Shown: positions 19,898 through 34,400 of the stretch, piece by piece | Layout: each line of letters begins with the position of its first letter | Numbering within the stretch: the first letter of the stretch is position 1 | From: Diphasiastrum complanatum | Taxonomy: Eukaryota; Streptophyta; Lycopodiopsida; Lycopodiales; Lycopodiaceae | NCBI GenBank assembly: GCA_029204225.1 | Contig: CM055100.1 | Location: 4,135,611-4,199,610 of the forward strand | Direction of reading: 5' to 3' | DNA: 64,000 bases | The notes under the pieces: model-generated | The model's input: only the letters and a program-made list of their open reading frames with translations | Told to the model about the DNA's origin: nothing | The model's database searches: none | Program-made: the position numbers and the translations under genes

Positions 19898-22800
19898 GTA
19901 CTATTAGTAGCTCCTCCCATTACCTAGATTGCTCTTGCCATTTGACATTTCATAAGCCTAATAGCATCAAGACTTTTGGAAAGAGGTGGGGAGGTCGTTG
20001 TATGTACATATCACCCTCAACCCATAAAAGTTTGATTGCTTTTGAAGCAGCTTAGGCTAGTTCAGATCTTGAAAGCTTAACTCAATTCAAGTCAATACAA
20101 AGTACTACAGCTTTCTTGAGAACATGAACTACATTGTGGGTTTGTCTCAAAATAATTGTTTCTGAAAAAGCCAATGAAAAGCAAGCTTTACAAACTTCTT
20201 TTATAGACGCCATTCACACTTTTGTTCAAGGTAGCAGCTAGCACATAACCCCAAGTCTGAAGATGGTGCTCCATTAGTGCAATGGTACATTAAATAACCA
20301 GCATTTGCTTTGGCGTTTAGCAATGATTTTCTAGGGTAAAAGTGGCCAATTGTAAAACTTGCTTTATAGATGCCGTTCACACTTTTGTCAAGGTAGCAGC
20401 TAGCACATACCCCAAGTCTGAAGATGGTGCTCCATTAGTGCAATGGTACATTAAATAACCAGCATTTGCTTTGGCGTTTAGCAATGATTTTCTAGGGTGA
20501 AAGTGGCCAATTCAATTCTACATTAGTGATCGACGATGTATGGTACTTCAACAACTGGTTAAAGTTTTCCAAGTATCACAGAATAATACTTTTTCCAGTG
20601 ATTACCCTCTGTATCACTTGAATTTTAGCTAGAAAATGCAAGGTCAAATAGACTGTAATTTTTCTATAAATAAAAGAAATCTTGCACACACAATGAATGG
20701 TGCACAATTTATGGGTGAAATGAGTAAGCCAGAAGTATTTCAAAAAATTAGCACTGCTGTGGTATTTTCGCAAGTCTTGAAAATTACACAGTTACCAATC
20801 TCTGATTTTTATAGGTAGGCAGTTGGCCCTTCTGCATGAGGGCTATCCAGAGGTGCACAGAGATGCAAATCTATGGGACCTTGAATGATATGTGGCATCA
20901 ATAGGAACTTGCTTAAAGGCATCCCCCTAGTCATGAAGACAAAGAATGCCATATAGCAATAAGAAGAAATGGTTCTGGAGGGTCATAGGGATCCCAAGCT
21001 AACCAAAAGAATCATGCATAACATACAACAATAGCAGGAATAGTCGACTCTAAGTGCATGTATGACTCATGAGGTATCCTCAATAGAGCCAAAGGAGTCA
21101 TGATATCTAAGATTGTTTAATAGGATTCTCTATAATTGAAAGTTGTATTAAGAAGATAAAAAAGTGCATCACATATAGCAGGTAGTTGGCAAATAATTAT
21201 GCGTTAGATTCTCGGCTGGACTGGCTGACATAGATCTTGCTGTAGTAGAAACTGCTCTCTGATCATGAGTGCTACACATTGTGGATCCTCATATGCTATT
21301 ATGGATCTCAATGTAACAAGTGCATCTTAGAAAAGGCAGTGATTTTTCCCCCTAATCTCATAGTACACTAGGCATTTGAATAAGAAATGTTCCTCAGTCT
21401 CCAGCTCGGATAGGGAACACCTGACAAATCTTCTCCTCCCATGGGGTACCTCGAAAATGCCCAGTCTCAATCTCAAGCTAGTGCGATGAAACACGAAGCT
21501 GACCCAATCCAAATCTCAGACAGTGTGATAATCCTGAAGCTAAATAGCATGGTAGCATTGGCATCCCTACTCCAGAGAATGAGTTCAATAATAGTCGGGT
21601 TTGACCCCTAATTGGCCCTGCCATGCTCGATCAAGGTGTGCTTTGTATAGGAATCATCTAATGTAGTCATGGGTATCCAATGGGAGATCTGTGATAGAAA
21701 TGCCAAGTGTGTCAAGTAAGCGAGAGGCCTAAGAGAACCATGATAATTGAAAGCCTTGGTTATGAAGATACTGAGATGAGGTGAGTGTTGCCTGTGTGTG
21801 TCTGTGCTCATCCAAGGAGAACAACTAACTCTCTGAACTACATGATAAGGCAAAAGATAGCATCTAGATGCAATGGTGAAGCCTACATGGTTTTCCACGT
21901 GGCAGGCCTACGTGGCTTGCCATGTGACAACTTTCGAGCCCCAATTCTTTCTCTTTATATGTCCACTCAGGCCTACACGGCAGAGCCTGGTTGGCTTGCC
22001 ATGCAAGCCTATACATGGCAAGCCAATGTTAGTACTACGTGGTTTGCCACGTGGCAAACCCCAAGCTTGCATGACTTGCCATGAGGTAGGCCTACATGGC
22101 TTGCCACGTGGCAGTCTGCGACAGGCTTGGTAGATATTTCATTGTCCACCAGCGCTACAGAATTCATCACCGTTGTTTCCACTTCCTTCACAACTGTTTC
22201 CGATGTTGCTCAGAGCAATAATGATGATACTACTGTTGTTACAGATGGAGCCTTACGCAAGATGAAGAATGATATGTCAGCGTTGCCTACAGATCCCGTC
22301 CACACTCCCTGCCCTCCACCTTCTCACTCCTCTTTCTCAATACCCGAGATCTAGACACCGGCCAAGTCATTTGAGCAATACATTCTCTCTTACATCGAGC
22401 AGATCAAACATGAATCCACCTCTCTACGAAAGGAAATGGGACAGCTTCAAGCGATCATTCAATCTATGTCCGCTGAACGAGAAATCATGTTAACCCGGAT
22501 TACTTCTTTGGAGGCAGCAATAAGTAAACAAGGAGAACCTACAAAGATTCAAGAGTTGGAAGAGAAGATAGAGCAACATAAGGCTGAGACGAAAACGTGG
22601 GCTTCCCTTTTCAAGGAGGATGTTAAGGAAGGTACAACCTCCTTTCAACCGAGTCATTTCAGCCACCATATCCGAAGAGCGAATGCGAGAGTACAAATCC
22701 CTGAATATTAGGGTCCGCGGAGTTGAAGATACCAATGATCCAATGACCCAAGCAACCAGCTTTCTTTCAAGTACACTCTCCCACCACTCCGAAGGATTGG

Positions 22801-23354
22801 ATAGAGCACTCATGATACGAGAGATGTTTATACTACGATAGGATTTGTATCAGACAGCCCAGCCGAGTCAGGTTTCTCAGCCTCAGATCACTTCTTTCTT
22901 CTCCAGGAGGAGAGGACGATTTGATGACGGTGACGACGATGATGATGATGACCTACTTGCCCACAGAGACTAGAGACAGCGTCCCACAGATACCCATGTT
23001 GTAGCACGAGCTACTCGACCTATCACGAGGAGACCTCTTCATCCTCTCAGACGACGTCAGAGACCACCAGTGGCCCTTCATGCCGTAGGCTGTATTACAT
23101 CCTTCTATAGCATCAGCACCAGGAGGACAGGACTAGATGATAGCGTCATACCTCACTCATGACTGTTAGCAGTATACATGCTCCCACTTGTTTCTTATAG
23201 CATCACATCTATTTCAGTTTATAGCTTTAGCTCTAGACTTGCTACTTTTGTTACTGTTTTGGAGACGTTTCATACGCTCCTATGGTTACCACATACTTGA
23301 CATGTACATTTACTAGTCTTATATGCCTTTTGGCATGGAAAAGACATTAATAAA

Positions 23355-23448
<94 letters not shown>

Positions 23449-23650
23449 CGTAGCTGGTGGTTAAGCTACTGCTTTTGTACCCTCACCATAGCGAGGTTAA
23501 GCTTTGGTTTTATTTCTAGTTTATTCTGTTTTTTAGCTTTAGCAGATAGAAATAAGTCCAACATGGACAACGCTCCTTTCTGATGTACTTTTTCTTTGTC
23601 TTATGTGCCCAAGGGCACCCGAAAGACATTAATATATTCTATTCTATTCG

Positions 23651-23698
<48 letters not shown>

Positions 23699-26600
23699 AG
23701 AATCTAAGAATCTGAGCGGACCTATAACCTGAGCGCGGATCTGGACATGTGGTTCTGACCACTTGCTGACCAGACCTACAGGGTTCTTGCTACAACCTTC
23801 AAAGTTGTCCTATGGCTCCACGCAACAAACGAGGGGGAGGTAACTCCCCCCACTCTCCACCACGCCCTGCTTTGGAAGGCCCGGCAAACACCCCCCTGTC
23901 CCTCACACCTGAGTTTTTGTTACCTGCTCCTACCATCATACCTACTTTAAGTCTATCCATCACATCCACTTTTGATCTGTCCACCGCATCTGCATCTGAA
24001 TCCAAGACAGATGCCAGCTCTATTGTCGAAACATTTGCGGTGAATCAACTGCCCACAGATGATTATACCCCTTCCAAACCTACTGAAGGCCTCTTTACAA
24101 GAAATCATCGGACTCAAAAGACAATTACACTTCTTTGAAATTGAGAACGGCAAGTTGGTTTTGGATCTCGGTGGGGTTAAAGAGCGAATGAAGCAGCTTG
24201 AACAAGAAAATGTAGATCTTAAGCAAAGGATTGCGGAACATATCCCTCAAAAGAATGTATTGGAGGAGACATCGAACAAAATATCCAGCCTTGAGAAACA
24301 AGTGGAGGAAACGAAGACATGGGCAGCACGTCTCAAAAACGATGGTGAGGTCGTATCTTCAAGCGTGGTTCAACATCCAGTTGTGAATTCTACACTAGAA
24401 GATGTCTTCTCCGAGCAAGAAAGAAGGGCTAAAAAGCCTTTAATATCCGGGTTAGAGGGATTCCCGACGGGGACAAGCCCATTGAAGAGGCAAAAGACCT
24501 GCTTTTAACTAAGCTCACACACACCACGGATGGATTTGATACAGGTTGGAGAAGTAAGTTTGACACTAATGTATTGTTTATCAAGTTTCGCTCTATGAAC
24601 AGCCGCAACGCAGCTTTACGCCTTAGAGCCAAATTAAAAGGGACTTTTATTTTTATGGATGATGACCTTACACACACACAATGGCAAGCCAGGAAACAAA
24701 TTATCCAGGATGCAAATGCAAGAAATCAGCGGGTGGTTTTCATTGAAGGCAAACCAAAAATTTTTGATAAAAAATCTCAATAGGGATTTGGGGCTCTCGG
24801 GCAAAGGAGCAGCCCGAGATCCCCTCAGCCTTTACATATTGGTTTTTGGAACTGTAATGGCATACTATCAGCTTCTTCAGCAGGTGACTTCCATTCTTTC
24901 ATGCTGAAATGTGATATCCTTTTGTTAGCAGAGACTCATGAATCCTTATATAGACCGCTCCCATCCATACAGGATTGCACCTGGCACTCAGCGCATCGGC
25001 CCTTTGTGAGAGGGAAGACCTTCCGTGGTTCTAGTGGTGTTTCATGTCTCACCAAAGATGCTTTCAATTCTCATTTTAAACTAGTCAAAAGTGATCCATT
25101 TGCACGCTTTATTTGGTTTCAGTTCTCTGGTCACTGTTTGGGGCTTTCTCAGGACCTCTTTCTTGCAGTTTGTTACTTTGCACCACAGACATCATCTTTT
25201 GCAGATTTTGGTGGTGACCCTTTCCAGGCTCTCTCAGATGATATATTCAGCTTTGCACAGCGAGGCCTTATTCTTTTAGCAAGGGATTTTAATGCTCATA
25301 TGAGCATCAGGCAAGCTGAGTTTTATGCAGAGAGTGATTTTCTACAGGTTCACACATTAGATATGGGCTTTGACAGGACCTCACAAGATGCAGATACTCC
25401 AGCTACCCACTTTGGAGAGCGGCTGATTGGTTTAGCAGAGGCCCATTCCTTACTGGCCTTCCTTACTGGCCTTCGTCATATCATTTTACTTGTCACCCAC
25501 ATGGAGGACATAGTGTTGTTGACTACTTCATTGGGTCACCGGCTTTGATCCCATTTCTTCATACCTTCCGCATTATACCTCCTACCATTTCTGACCACTC
25601 CCTCCTACTTCTATCCCTTGGTCATCATAGTACCACAGTCACAACACACCGTCCCACTCATCACCATCGCCTGTTTTTCTCTCCATCTGGTTTTCCCCTT
25701 TACACCGAGTCCCTAGTTACTTTTCTCCAAGACTTCCCCTTCACCTCCTCAGTTGACCAACAAGCTATCTTTTTATCTCAGTCTCTTTTGCAATCTGCCA
25801 ATACTGCCTATCCTTCGGCATGAATCATGTACGGAACCATAGAAATATCATGAGGCGGTTCACAAACCTCAAGCAGAGATCCATGGTGTAAAGCGAAAGA
25901 AGATACAACCTGATCACCAATAGCGAGGGAACCATCAAACGTGGACCCGTGAAGAACCCCATAGAAATCAGCAGGAACATCAGCCATAACGGACTCAAGA
26001 GATGGAGATATAGAGACCAATGGAGAAGATACTGCACCAACCACCAAACCAGGAGGGCTATCTGAGGTATGCGCAAAAGCAATAGTAGAAATACCACCAA
26101 GGTATACGGCCTAAATATCAATCAAACCAAGAATGACCACTGAATACAATATCTGTGAATCAAGGCATATAGGCACAAGGCACATGGCAAAAACCTGTAA
26201 ATCCGAAGGAGCATCAACCTGAGGAAGAGGACCCACGAATGGTGAAAGTGAAGCAGCAACTGATGTACTCTGAATGGAAAGAAGAGCTGCATCTTGAGCC
26301 TTTGGCAGGCTACGCATAAACTGCTTCCCGGTAACCAACTGATAGTCACCCTGGGAATCAATACCAGCAAGTGAATGATGTTGACCAGCATGAGTAAAGG
26401 AAAGTGTCTGCTGAGAGAGATCCACAACAACAGTACCAAGTGAAGAGAACCAGTCTGCACCAAAAATAATGTCATAGTGCTTCAGAGAAATGATGTAGAA
26501 ATATGCCTGACCAGAAAAATCACCAATGCGATAATCCAAGCCCTGAATCATCTGAGAACTGGGAAAAGAATGGGAACGAGCAACCTCAACACTAAGAGGC

Positions 26601-28377
26601 TGGGAAGCAGGAACAGGTGTAGCACGAATCCTGGTGGAAATGTAACTGCTAATAAATGAATGTGTACTGCATGTATCCACTAAAGCAATATACTCTCGCC
26701 CCGCATCTAGAATAATATGTTCCACAAATGGAACAACATACGTAGGCATAATAATTGAAGCATCACCTGATAAATTTTGGCCTAAATATGCCTCTAGAAG
26801 AACCGCATACTCATGTAGACGGGTATTAACAAAATCAGCTAGTGAGTATACAATAGGACCATCATGAAATGTATAACCGTATGCCATATGGAGATCTACT
26901 AGAGTAGCCAATACATCTGAAACCGTAGGCCCATGAATAATATCGAAATAAGGAGCATAGGCGACAACATCTATAGCATGGCGCTCAGGAACACGAGTAG
27001 CATCAAAGTACTCAACAACAATATCAAAGCATGGAAGAGCATCATCAATAGGATCATAGCATGCTATGTCAGTATCAAGGACCATATCAGCCGCAACTTG
27101 TATATGTGAATCAACATCAATAGGAACCTGTATATGTGACTCTGACTCACTATGGGATACAATGACGAGCTCAGGTAGATCAATAACTATCTCAAGTAAA
27201 TCAGGCAACCCACTCAAAACTGAAGGGGCAGGTGTAGGGGTGGACATAGCGGAAAAAGATGAAGCAGAAGGACGGGGTCGGGAGAAGCGGGAAGGAAGGG
27301 TGTCAGAGTACTTGTGTTGTAAAGTACTGGCAAGAGACATCGCCTCAACAAGTGTGGGAGGACGGAAGGAAGAAACATCGTAACGTAAGGCACCACGAAG
27401 CCCAGCAATGTAACGAGAAATAAGCTCAATGCGCGGTAGATCTGTAAGAAAGCTCCATAAACTGATTTGTATAAAAAGCAAAGTCTACGGAATGTATCAC
27501 GTTGGCGGTCGAGCCACTGAGAATCAATCATAGCATGACGGAGGTCACGGCGAAAGGTATGCCATATATGGAGCCCTTCCCGATCAGGATCAGCGTGAAA
27601 ATATGTGTCAAGCTTAGCAACCCAATTCTCTAATAAGTTCCCGTCAGAGGAACCGGAATAGGTAGCAAGCTGTACCCTATCACAAAGTCTCGAGCAAAGT
27701 GTGGCTCAGGAACTGGGGGACGTGGAAAGAAACCAGGAGGTGGGTTAGGTGGAATGAACGGTCCACCACCAGGCTGACTAACAGAAGAAGATGGAAATCC
27801 AAATGGAGGGGGAGTCCCAAATGAAGGAAAGACAGGAGCTTTTCCAGGACCATGAGGCTGTAAAGAATCAATATGTGACTGCATAGTAGCAAAGCTGGTC
27901 ATAACTGTATCAAAGCAAAGAACGAGGCCAGAAAGGGTATCATCCATGCGCCGAAACTGATCGGATAATGTAGGTGAATGTGCCATAATGATAGTGGAAG
28001 GAATAGAGGAAAACTTGAGGGAGCGGACTCTTGTCGTCACCCCAAATTAGTCTATTAAAACCAATATTATCACAACTAAGAAAGGGCAGCAATCAGCAAA
28101 TGGAAAAAGTGAAAATGAAGGCTGCAAAAATGCATTGGACAGCCAGGAGGGAAATGTCAAATTGGAATATCAATCGGAGTCGGAATTCCGTGCAATGTGG
28201 TTGAGGATGAGCGCTAGAGAGCCTTTTGATAAACTGTGAAAGATGGCTGGAAACGGATAAAATAATAGGCAAAAGTGACAAGTCGGAAGGGCTGGAGCAG
28301 CAATGAACAGGCTGCAGGATTTTGGCAATTTGGAATAGCAAACGATTACAAAATTGGGTGATTTTTGAATAAGAGGC

Positions 28378-28470
<93 letters not shown>

Positions 28471-31400
28471 AAGAAAGAAAGAAAGCTTTATTAATGTCTT
28501 TTCCATGCCAAAAGGCATATAAGACTAATGAAGTACACGTCATGTATGTGGTAACCATGGGAGCGTATAAAAACGTCTCCAAACTATAATAAATTTCATA
28601 TACTACCATTGTTTTTTATGAACAATAATTTGCCTCTGCTACTTGCTAGTTTGTTTTCTCAAATAAGTTTCAAAAGAAGTTTGTTAACATGATAATATGC
28701 AATAGTAATCTAATTTGTGAGCTTCATCTTGCTATATAATTGGGCAGAGAACTATGTTTGAATCAAGATCTGATGAGTGTAGGATAATAAGTATTTGTCC
28801 TTATTTCTCTAGCTTAACAAAGATAATCGTTTAGGGGCAACTCTTGTCAGGTGGCCCATTTCAGTACACGCAACTGATGCGTGTCATTGGTCCACTAGGT
28901 GTGGCCTTGTTGGTGGAGGTGACCCCACCTATGCTATGTATATAGAGGTGGATCTCCATGGAATGGGCAATCCATTCTACTAGAGGTTGGATGTTCATTC
29001 ACGTACTTATGCTAGAATGTTTGCTACTCTAGCCTCAATATGTAGGTATCCAATGGCTAATGGTGGGTGGTAATGGTATGGGACATCGTGATCAGCTGGA
29101 GACCAAAATGTGCTTGATTTGGTGTTTGTAGCTTCAATGCACTGGGGTGAGACAACAATGTCTCTATGGACAACATTTATCAGCGATTGTGTGCTAACCT
29201 AATTTTGATCCGCTTCAACATGGGGATTCTAATATCTGTAATTTTTGAATATATGGTCAAATGTGGAGTGATATGCCTTGAAGTCTACCTATCCCAAAGC
29301 ACACACCAACTGAGTCTCCCCCTTATTGCTAACTAATGTCTGAAGAATGGTCCCATGGCTAGCCGAATGATGAGGTAGAGGGAACATCTGCAATGATATC
29401 CATGGTAGAGGAAATAACCAAGGCCATGTGGGCTTGAGCCTGATCGGCCAATAATGGTGTATGATTAAAAAACATCAATAGACTAGCCTCTCTTGCTTAA
29501 TGAAGTTCAAAATCAACTTAAGCAACAGATAAGCCAGATCGACCAAGCTCGAGACGGATCGTTTGGAGCAATGATAGTTGACAGCCCTCCTATGAAGCCA
29601 GAAGACATTCAAGTGCAGCCCCCTCAAGCCTCGACAATCATAATGAAAAAGTACATCAGACTTATTCAAGAGAGGGAGGCCGACAAGAAGAATTTTGAAC
29701 GAGCTACTGAGAAATAGAAAAAAGTCATTCAAGAGTCCCAGAAGCATTTGGAAGAAATGACGAACTGCAAAAGGTTTTGGACAAACTGAATCAACTTTGG
29801 AACACTGCGTGCAAGGCCCAAGCAGGAAATTCTGAATTGAAGCCAAGGGACAAAGATGGAGATGATGATGTTGCTGGACACGACGGGTCCACTTATCAGT
29901 TGGATGGTAGTTTGGGATCAGATGGAAAGAAAATGGAAGCCGCCTCTGGGAGTCTCTCAGCCCCTCCACCTAGCTAACTAAACCTATCGGTGGCGCCAAC
30001 TATGCTAAAGGCGAACCTGGAGAATGGCAGCTAGTAAAAAAGGAAACAACTCAGGATCTGTAAGAAATGTGAGATCGCGAGGAGCATCATCCTCAATGGC
30101 AGCATGTAACAGGCTAACATGAAAGGTATCACAGGCACGTGTAGAATCAGGCAGCTATAAACGATATGTATTAGGACTGAGGCACTTCAGAATACGATAA
30201 GGCCCATAATAATGTGGCAATAGTAGACAACAATTTGATGATCATATAACAATTTCCATTGTTATTTTGAAAGAGTAATAGATCTTATTGTGCAGATTGA
30301 ATCCCTGCCAATTGTACAGTGGTACAATTGAAAGAGTAATAGATCTTATTGTGCAGATTAAATCCCTGCCTATTTTGTACAGTGGTACAATTGGATCCTG
30401 GATAGTATCTTACAACTGATGCTTGGGAAACCATGAGTAGAATCAATCCAATTATGGACGTATATCTCTACCTACTCATGTGATGGTTCTAAGGGGTAAT
30501 TTATGTTGCATCTATGGATAGATTTTGAGAATTATCAATATCTGTTTTTCTTCTTGGTGAAAAAGAAAATTTTTCATGTGTTTTTTGGGTTTTCATCCAC
30601 GTTGGGTTGTTATGAGAATTTATCTCAATTTAGGAGTTTATCTAAATCCTATGAATGAGAAAAAGATGAAAAGTGCAGTTGATCTTTTTTTGGTCTCTCC
30701 ATGTCCTACGTGGGTTATGAATATAGAATGTATTCATTGTCCATGTCACATGAAATACCTTTATGTGAGACTAGTTCCAATATTAAAAGCTTATTCATAG
30801 AGCTACAATTTTTAGGTCATCGGTACTTGCATCCCATCAAAATTTATGTTCTGTGCCTTTGGCAGGTATACTCTGTCTCAGACAGTTTTCAACTGCGGTC
30901 AACAAAGCTTGGAAATTTACCACTTTCCTCACTCGCGTTGCTGGATAGCACTGATGCATATCCTGTAAGTATAGATTGTATATGATAAAGGAAACTAATT
31001 ATTTGCTAGTTCTGACATTTAAGCTTGATGTTTTCCTTGCTTTTTGCTTTAACTTTTGGAAAACCTTGACTTCAAAGTGTTAAGCTGCGTTTGGGAATTC
31101 GTTGCTGCAGATTGTACTTGCTGGCTCTTATGACAATTGTGTGTATGCATATTCAGTGGACTATGGTCGAGAAATTGGAAAGGTTGTCACAATAAGTGCA
31201 TATGAAAACTAATTCATGTTAAGTTCTGGTCAGTCTAGAAGCTGGCATTGCCTGTAATTGTAAAAGAAGTCCTCCATTACCTGTATCTATACGTTGCAAC
31301 TTTATATGATATTGTACTTAGCATTTCTATCAATAAGTTGGAATTACATATGATAATAAACTCAGCATTTTTATCGAATAGAAATCATTCTGAAATGTCA

Positions 31401-34400
31401 TGCTTATGATTGGCATGTTTCATTTTGCAGATTTCAGCGCATGATGAAACCATATCATGTGTTCATGTCATTCACAGCAGTCTACGAATGGCAACGGCAT
31501 CTTGGGATGCAACTATAAAAATTTGGAGCATGGAGGCATGCAAAAGTGGATGGTCTGCTTTGCCCAATGGAAATTCCATCAACTATGCTAGTGAGCTGGA
31601 GCTATTTTTTCGTTGTTTATTACCATGGAATAAACATGCCAGCAATATCAGTATCCAAAATTGCTTAAGAACTCCGATGTTCCTACAAGCAATGCTTCTG
31701 AATGCCGTTTTATCCTTAAATTACAACTGATTACTAAACAGATTGGCAGCCAACATATTTCAAATCTGAAATTATGGATTTAATATTGTTTCCAAGGATT
31801 GATATACCTGTTTTTCAAAGTAGCTTTAAAGACATCCTCTACTCTAATGTAGGAGGATACAAGACCACACAGAGTATTGTGAATGACCTTGTAGTCCAGA
31901 ATAGCATGGAATGATCTTTCTTGGAGTCAAATATGGAAAAGGACTATGAGATGTTTTGAGAATTTCTCAATGTACTGAACCCTCCCTCACACCTCACTAG
32001 AGACCCAGTTACTTTGGATCAATCATGCTTCCTTCAGACCTTGTTTGAAATATTTCCAATGGAAACATTTATAAAAATCTCTGTCCTATATGTTTTGTCT
32101 GTGAATCTGTCATCAATTTTGAGCCATGTGATCCACATTTATGGCTACTGAAACTCATATGCATAATGAATCGTCATGAATAAAAAGAAGTGCCTTATAA
32201 GCGGAAAAGATTCCTCAAGTGGGATATTTAATGCTCATCTTGCTGAGTAGCTTGGTTTTGAAAATGAGTTGCACTATTCTTGGCCTCCATACCGCTATTG
32301 TTCTGCTCTTTTTCCAAAGCTGTGATGATATGAAAGGGCTTGCTGCAAGAACATAATTCTCTAATGTACTCTTAATCACCATATTTCACATGATACAAGC
32401 ACAATTACAAGATACATCATTCAAGTATTAAGTTTTGTATTATGTTTTTCATTATAAAGTGAGCCACTGTAATGATGCATCAATAAAGCATGTGATGGAC
32501 ATGTATGTCCATAACGTTCACCCATGCAAAAACAAGCCATGTCCACCAAGAGCAGGAAACAGGAGCAACCGACCATGGAAGACACAATCAATCATGGAGG
32601 ATCTCAAGGGCAATGGGCCCCAAGGTAGCAATTAGAAATAGTAATTCTAGAGGCTATTGAAGTCTGGAAGGAAGATCAAAGCCAAAGAAGCTACTGTCAA
32701 GAAACCGCAAGCTGTGAAAAAAGATAGCAACCTATCCAATAAGCCTGCTGCTGCAATCCAAACGAATGTAGAGTAAGGCAATATAGAGGTCTCCAAGTAG
32801 AAGAGCATGAAGTGCGAGAGAAAGCAACCCTGGAATATTGAGGGCTGCTTCACCTGTGAGAAATAGTGGCTACTGCAGCAGTAGTGGCATAAAGGCAAAA
32901 CAAGTTTTTGGATAGAGCGAGGGAGGTGGATCAATGGGAAAGAGGATTAGGCGCGTGGTCCAGTAAGACCAAGCGAAGCTATGAGACGGAAGAAGCACAA
33001 ACCTTGCGAGAGAGGATGTTGGAAACAGTGTGCTGGATAGAGATCATAAACAAAGAATACATACAACAAGAGAGGAGAAGGAAGAGGGTAGATCGCTGAT
33101 CAAGGCCCTACTATACCTCAATGTATTTAGAACTCTCTCTATTACTGCTTCAATATTGAATTACTGGAAAGGAAGCAAGTGCCTCAACTTCTACAAATCT
33201 GGAGCTATGTGGATAAGACTGGAGAGTCCAATCTTATCCAGCAAACCCTAACTGACCCATGGGCCAAATACCACATGGTCACATATTAACACTGTAATGG
33301 GGACCCGCCAACTCTGAAAAGGCCCCATGAATAGAATGAACTATGTACATAAACTGGGTCCAATAAGGACTAGGTACCACGAGTGGGTACATGAACCAAC
33401 AGTTGCACGGCTCTCAACCCATAAGGTCATAGCAACCTGAAGGTGACTTATTTGCATTTCCATTGTAAACTGACATAAGTGTTAACAAACACCCTCATAA
33501 TGAAAATATCAAGTACAAAAGCAAAACAAATAAAACTGAACATGATTAACTGAATCATTATCTGTAGCAAAAACAGCACATGAAGTAGTTGAGCTGAAAT
33601 TGGAAGCAGTTGTGATCTTCGACTCATCTCTGAAAGGAACCTGCAACCTGCGGCAAAAAACATAATCCTGTTCCAAAGCCTTCACAAAGTTGTTCTGATG
33701 CTCTTCCTTTTGATTGTTCAAGATTGCTTGCTTGATGCTGTTTTGCCTTCGCTAACTTCTTGCAATCAGCAATACTTATGGCAAGAGTGGCACTTACCTT
33801 TTTTCTTCTGGGTATCTGAAGCTTCACTTGATGCTTCTGCAGAAAACTTGCCCTTGTCTTTCAAGAATGCTTGATCATAGGACCTAAAAGCAGTAAAGTT
33901 ATTATGCATCTGCTCTTCTAGCAAGAGTAATTCTACCCACCAAATAAAAGACATCAATTCCTTTAGACTCAATTTGAGTTTCAAAATCCCTTTTCCTCTG
34001 TGAAGCTAAAAAAACCAACCCACTAAGTTTGGAGCTTTGCTTTCTCCCCAAATTAGGGTTGGCACCCTTCTACCTAAGCTTTGTTAGGATCAAGGCATGC
34101 ACCCTCTCTTGCAACTCAATCAAGTATAGATCACTCTCGTTTGAAAGGAAAATATGGGTCTCATAAAGAAGAGCTCTATGCCCATTCCCTTGGAAAGTGC
34201 TCAGAATACTAGGTTATGAACAACTTGTGCATGACATCAAGTATACATGAAGGTAGCAGCAAATATTGATGGTTTGGTGATTCTTCAACAAAAACGATCA
34301 TAGATCTAATTATGCAACACGATTTTACAAAAAAATTCTACTACCATGGCTCTCCTATGAAGCAGCATTGGAGATTACAAAAGCCAAACTTGCTTTAACC

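Larger units (their letters stand above)
23698..25822 (+). mobile_element. LINE copy 10 (5' half, cut by a gypsy element)
   Basis: A 5' UTR of 114 bases, ORF1 (23812-24783) and the endonuclease part of ORF2 are present. At 25822 the LINE stops in mid-codon and minus-strand gypsy sequence begins; no LINE continuation is seen beyond the gypsy copy. It resembles copy 5 in protein sequence. Confidence 0.87.
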
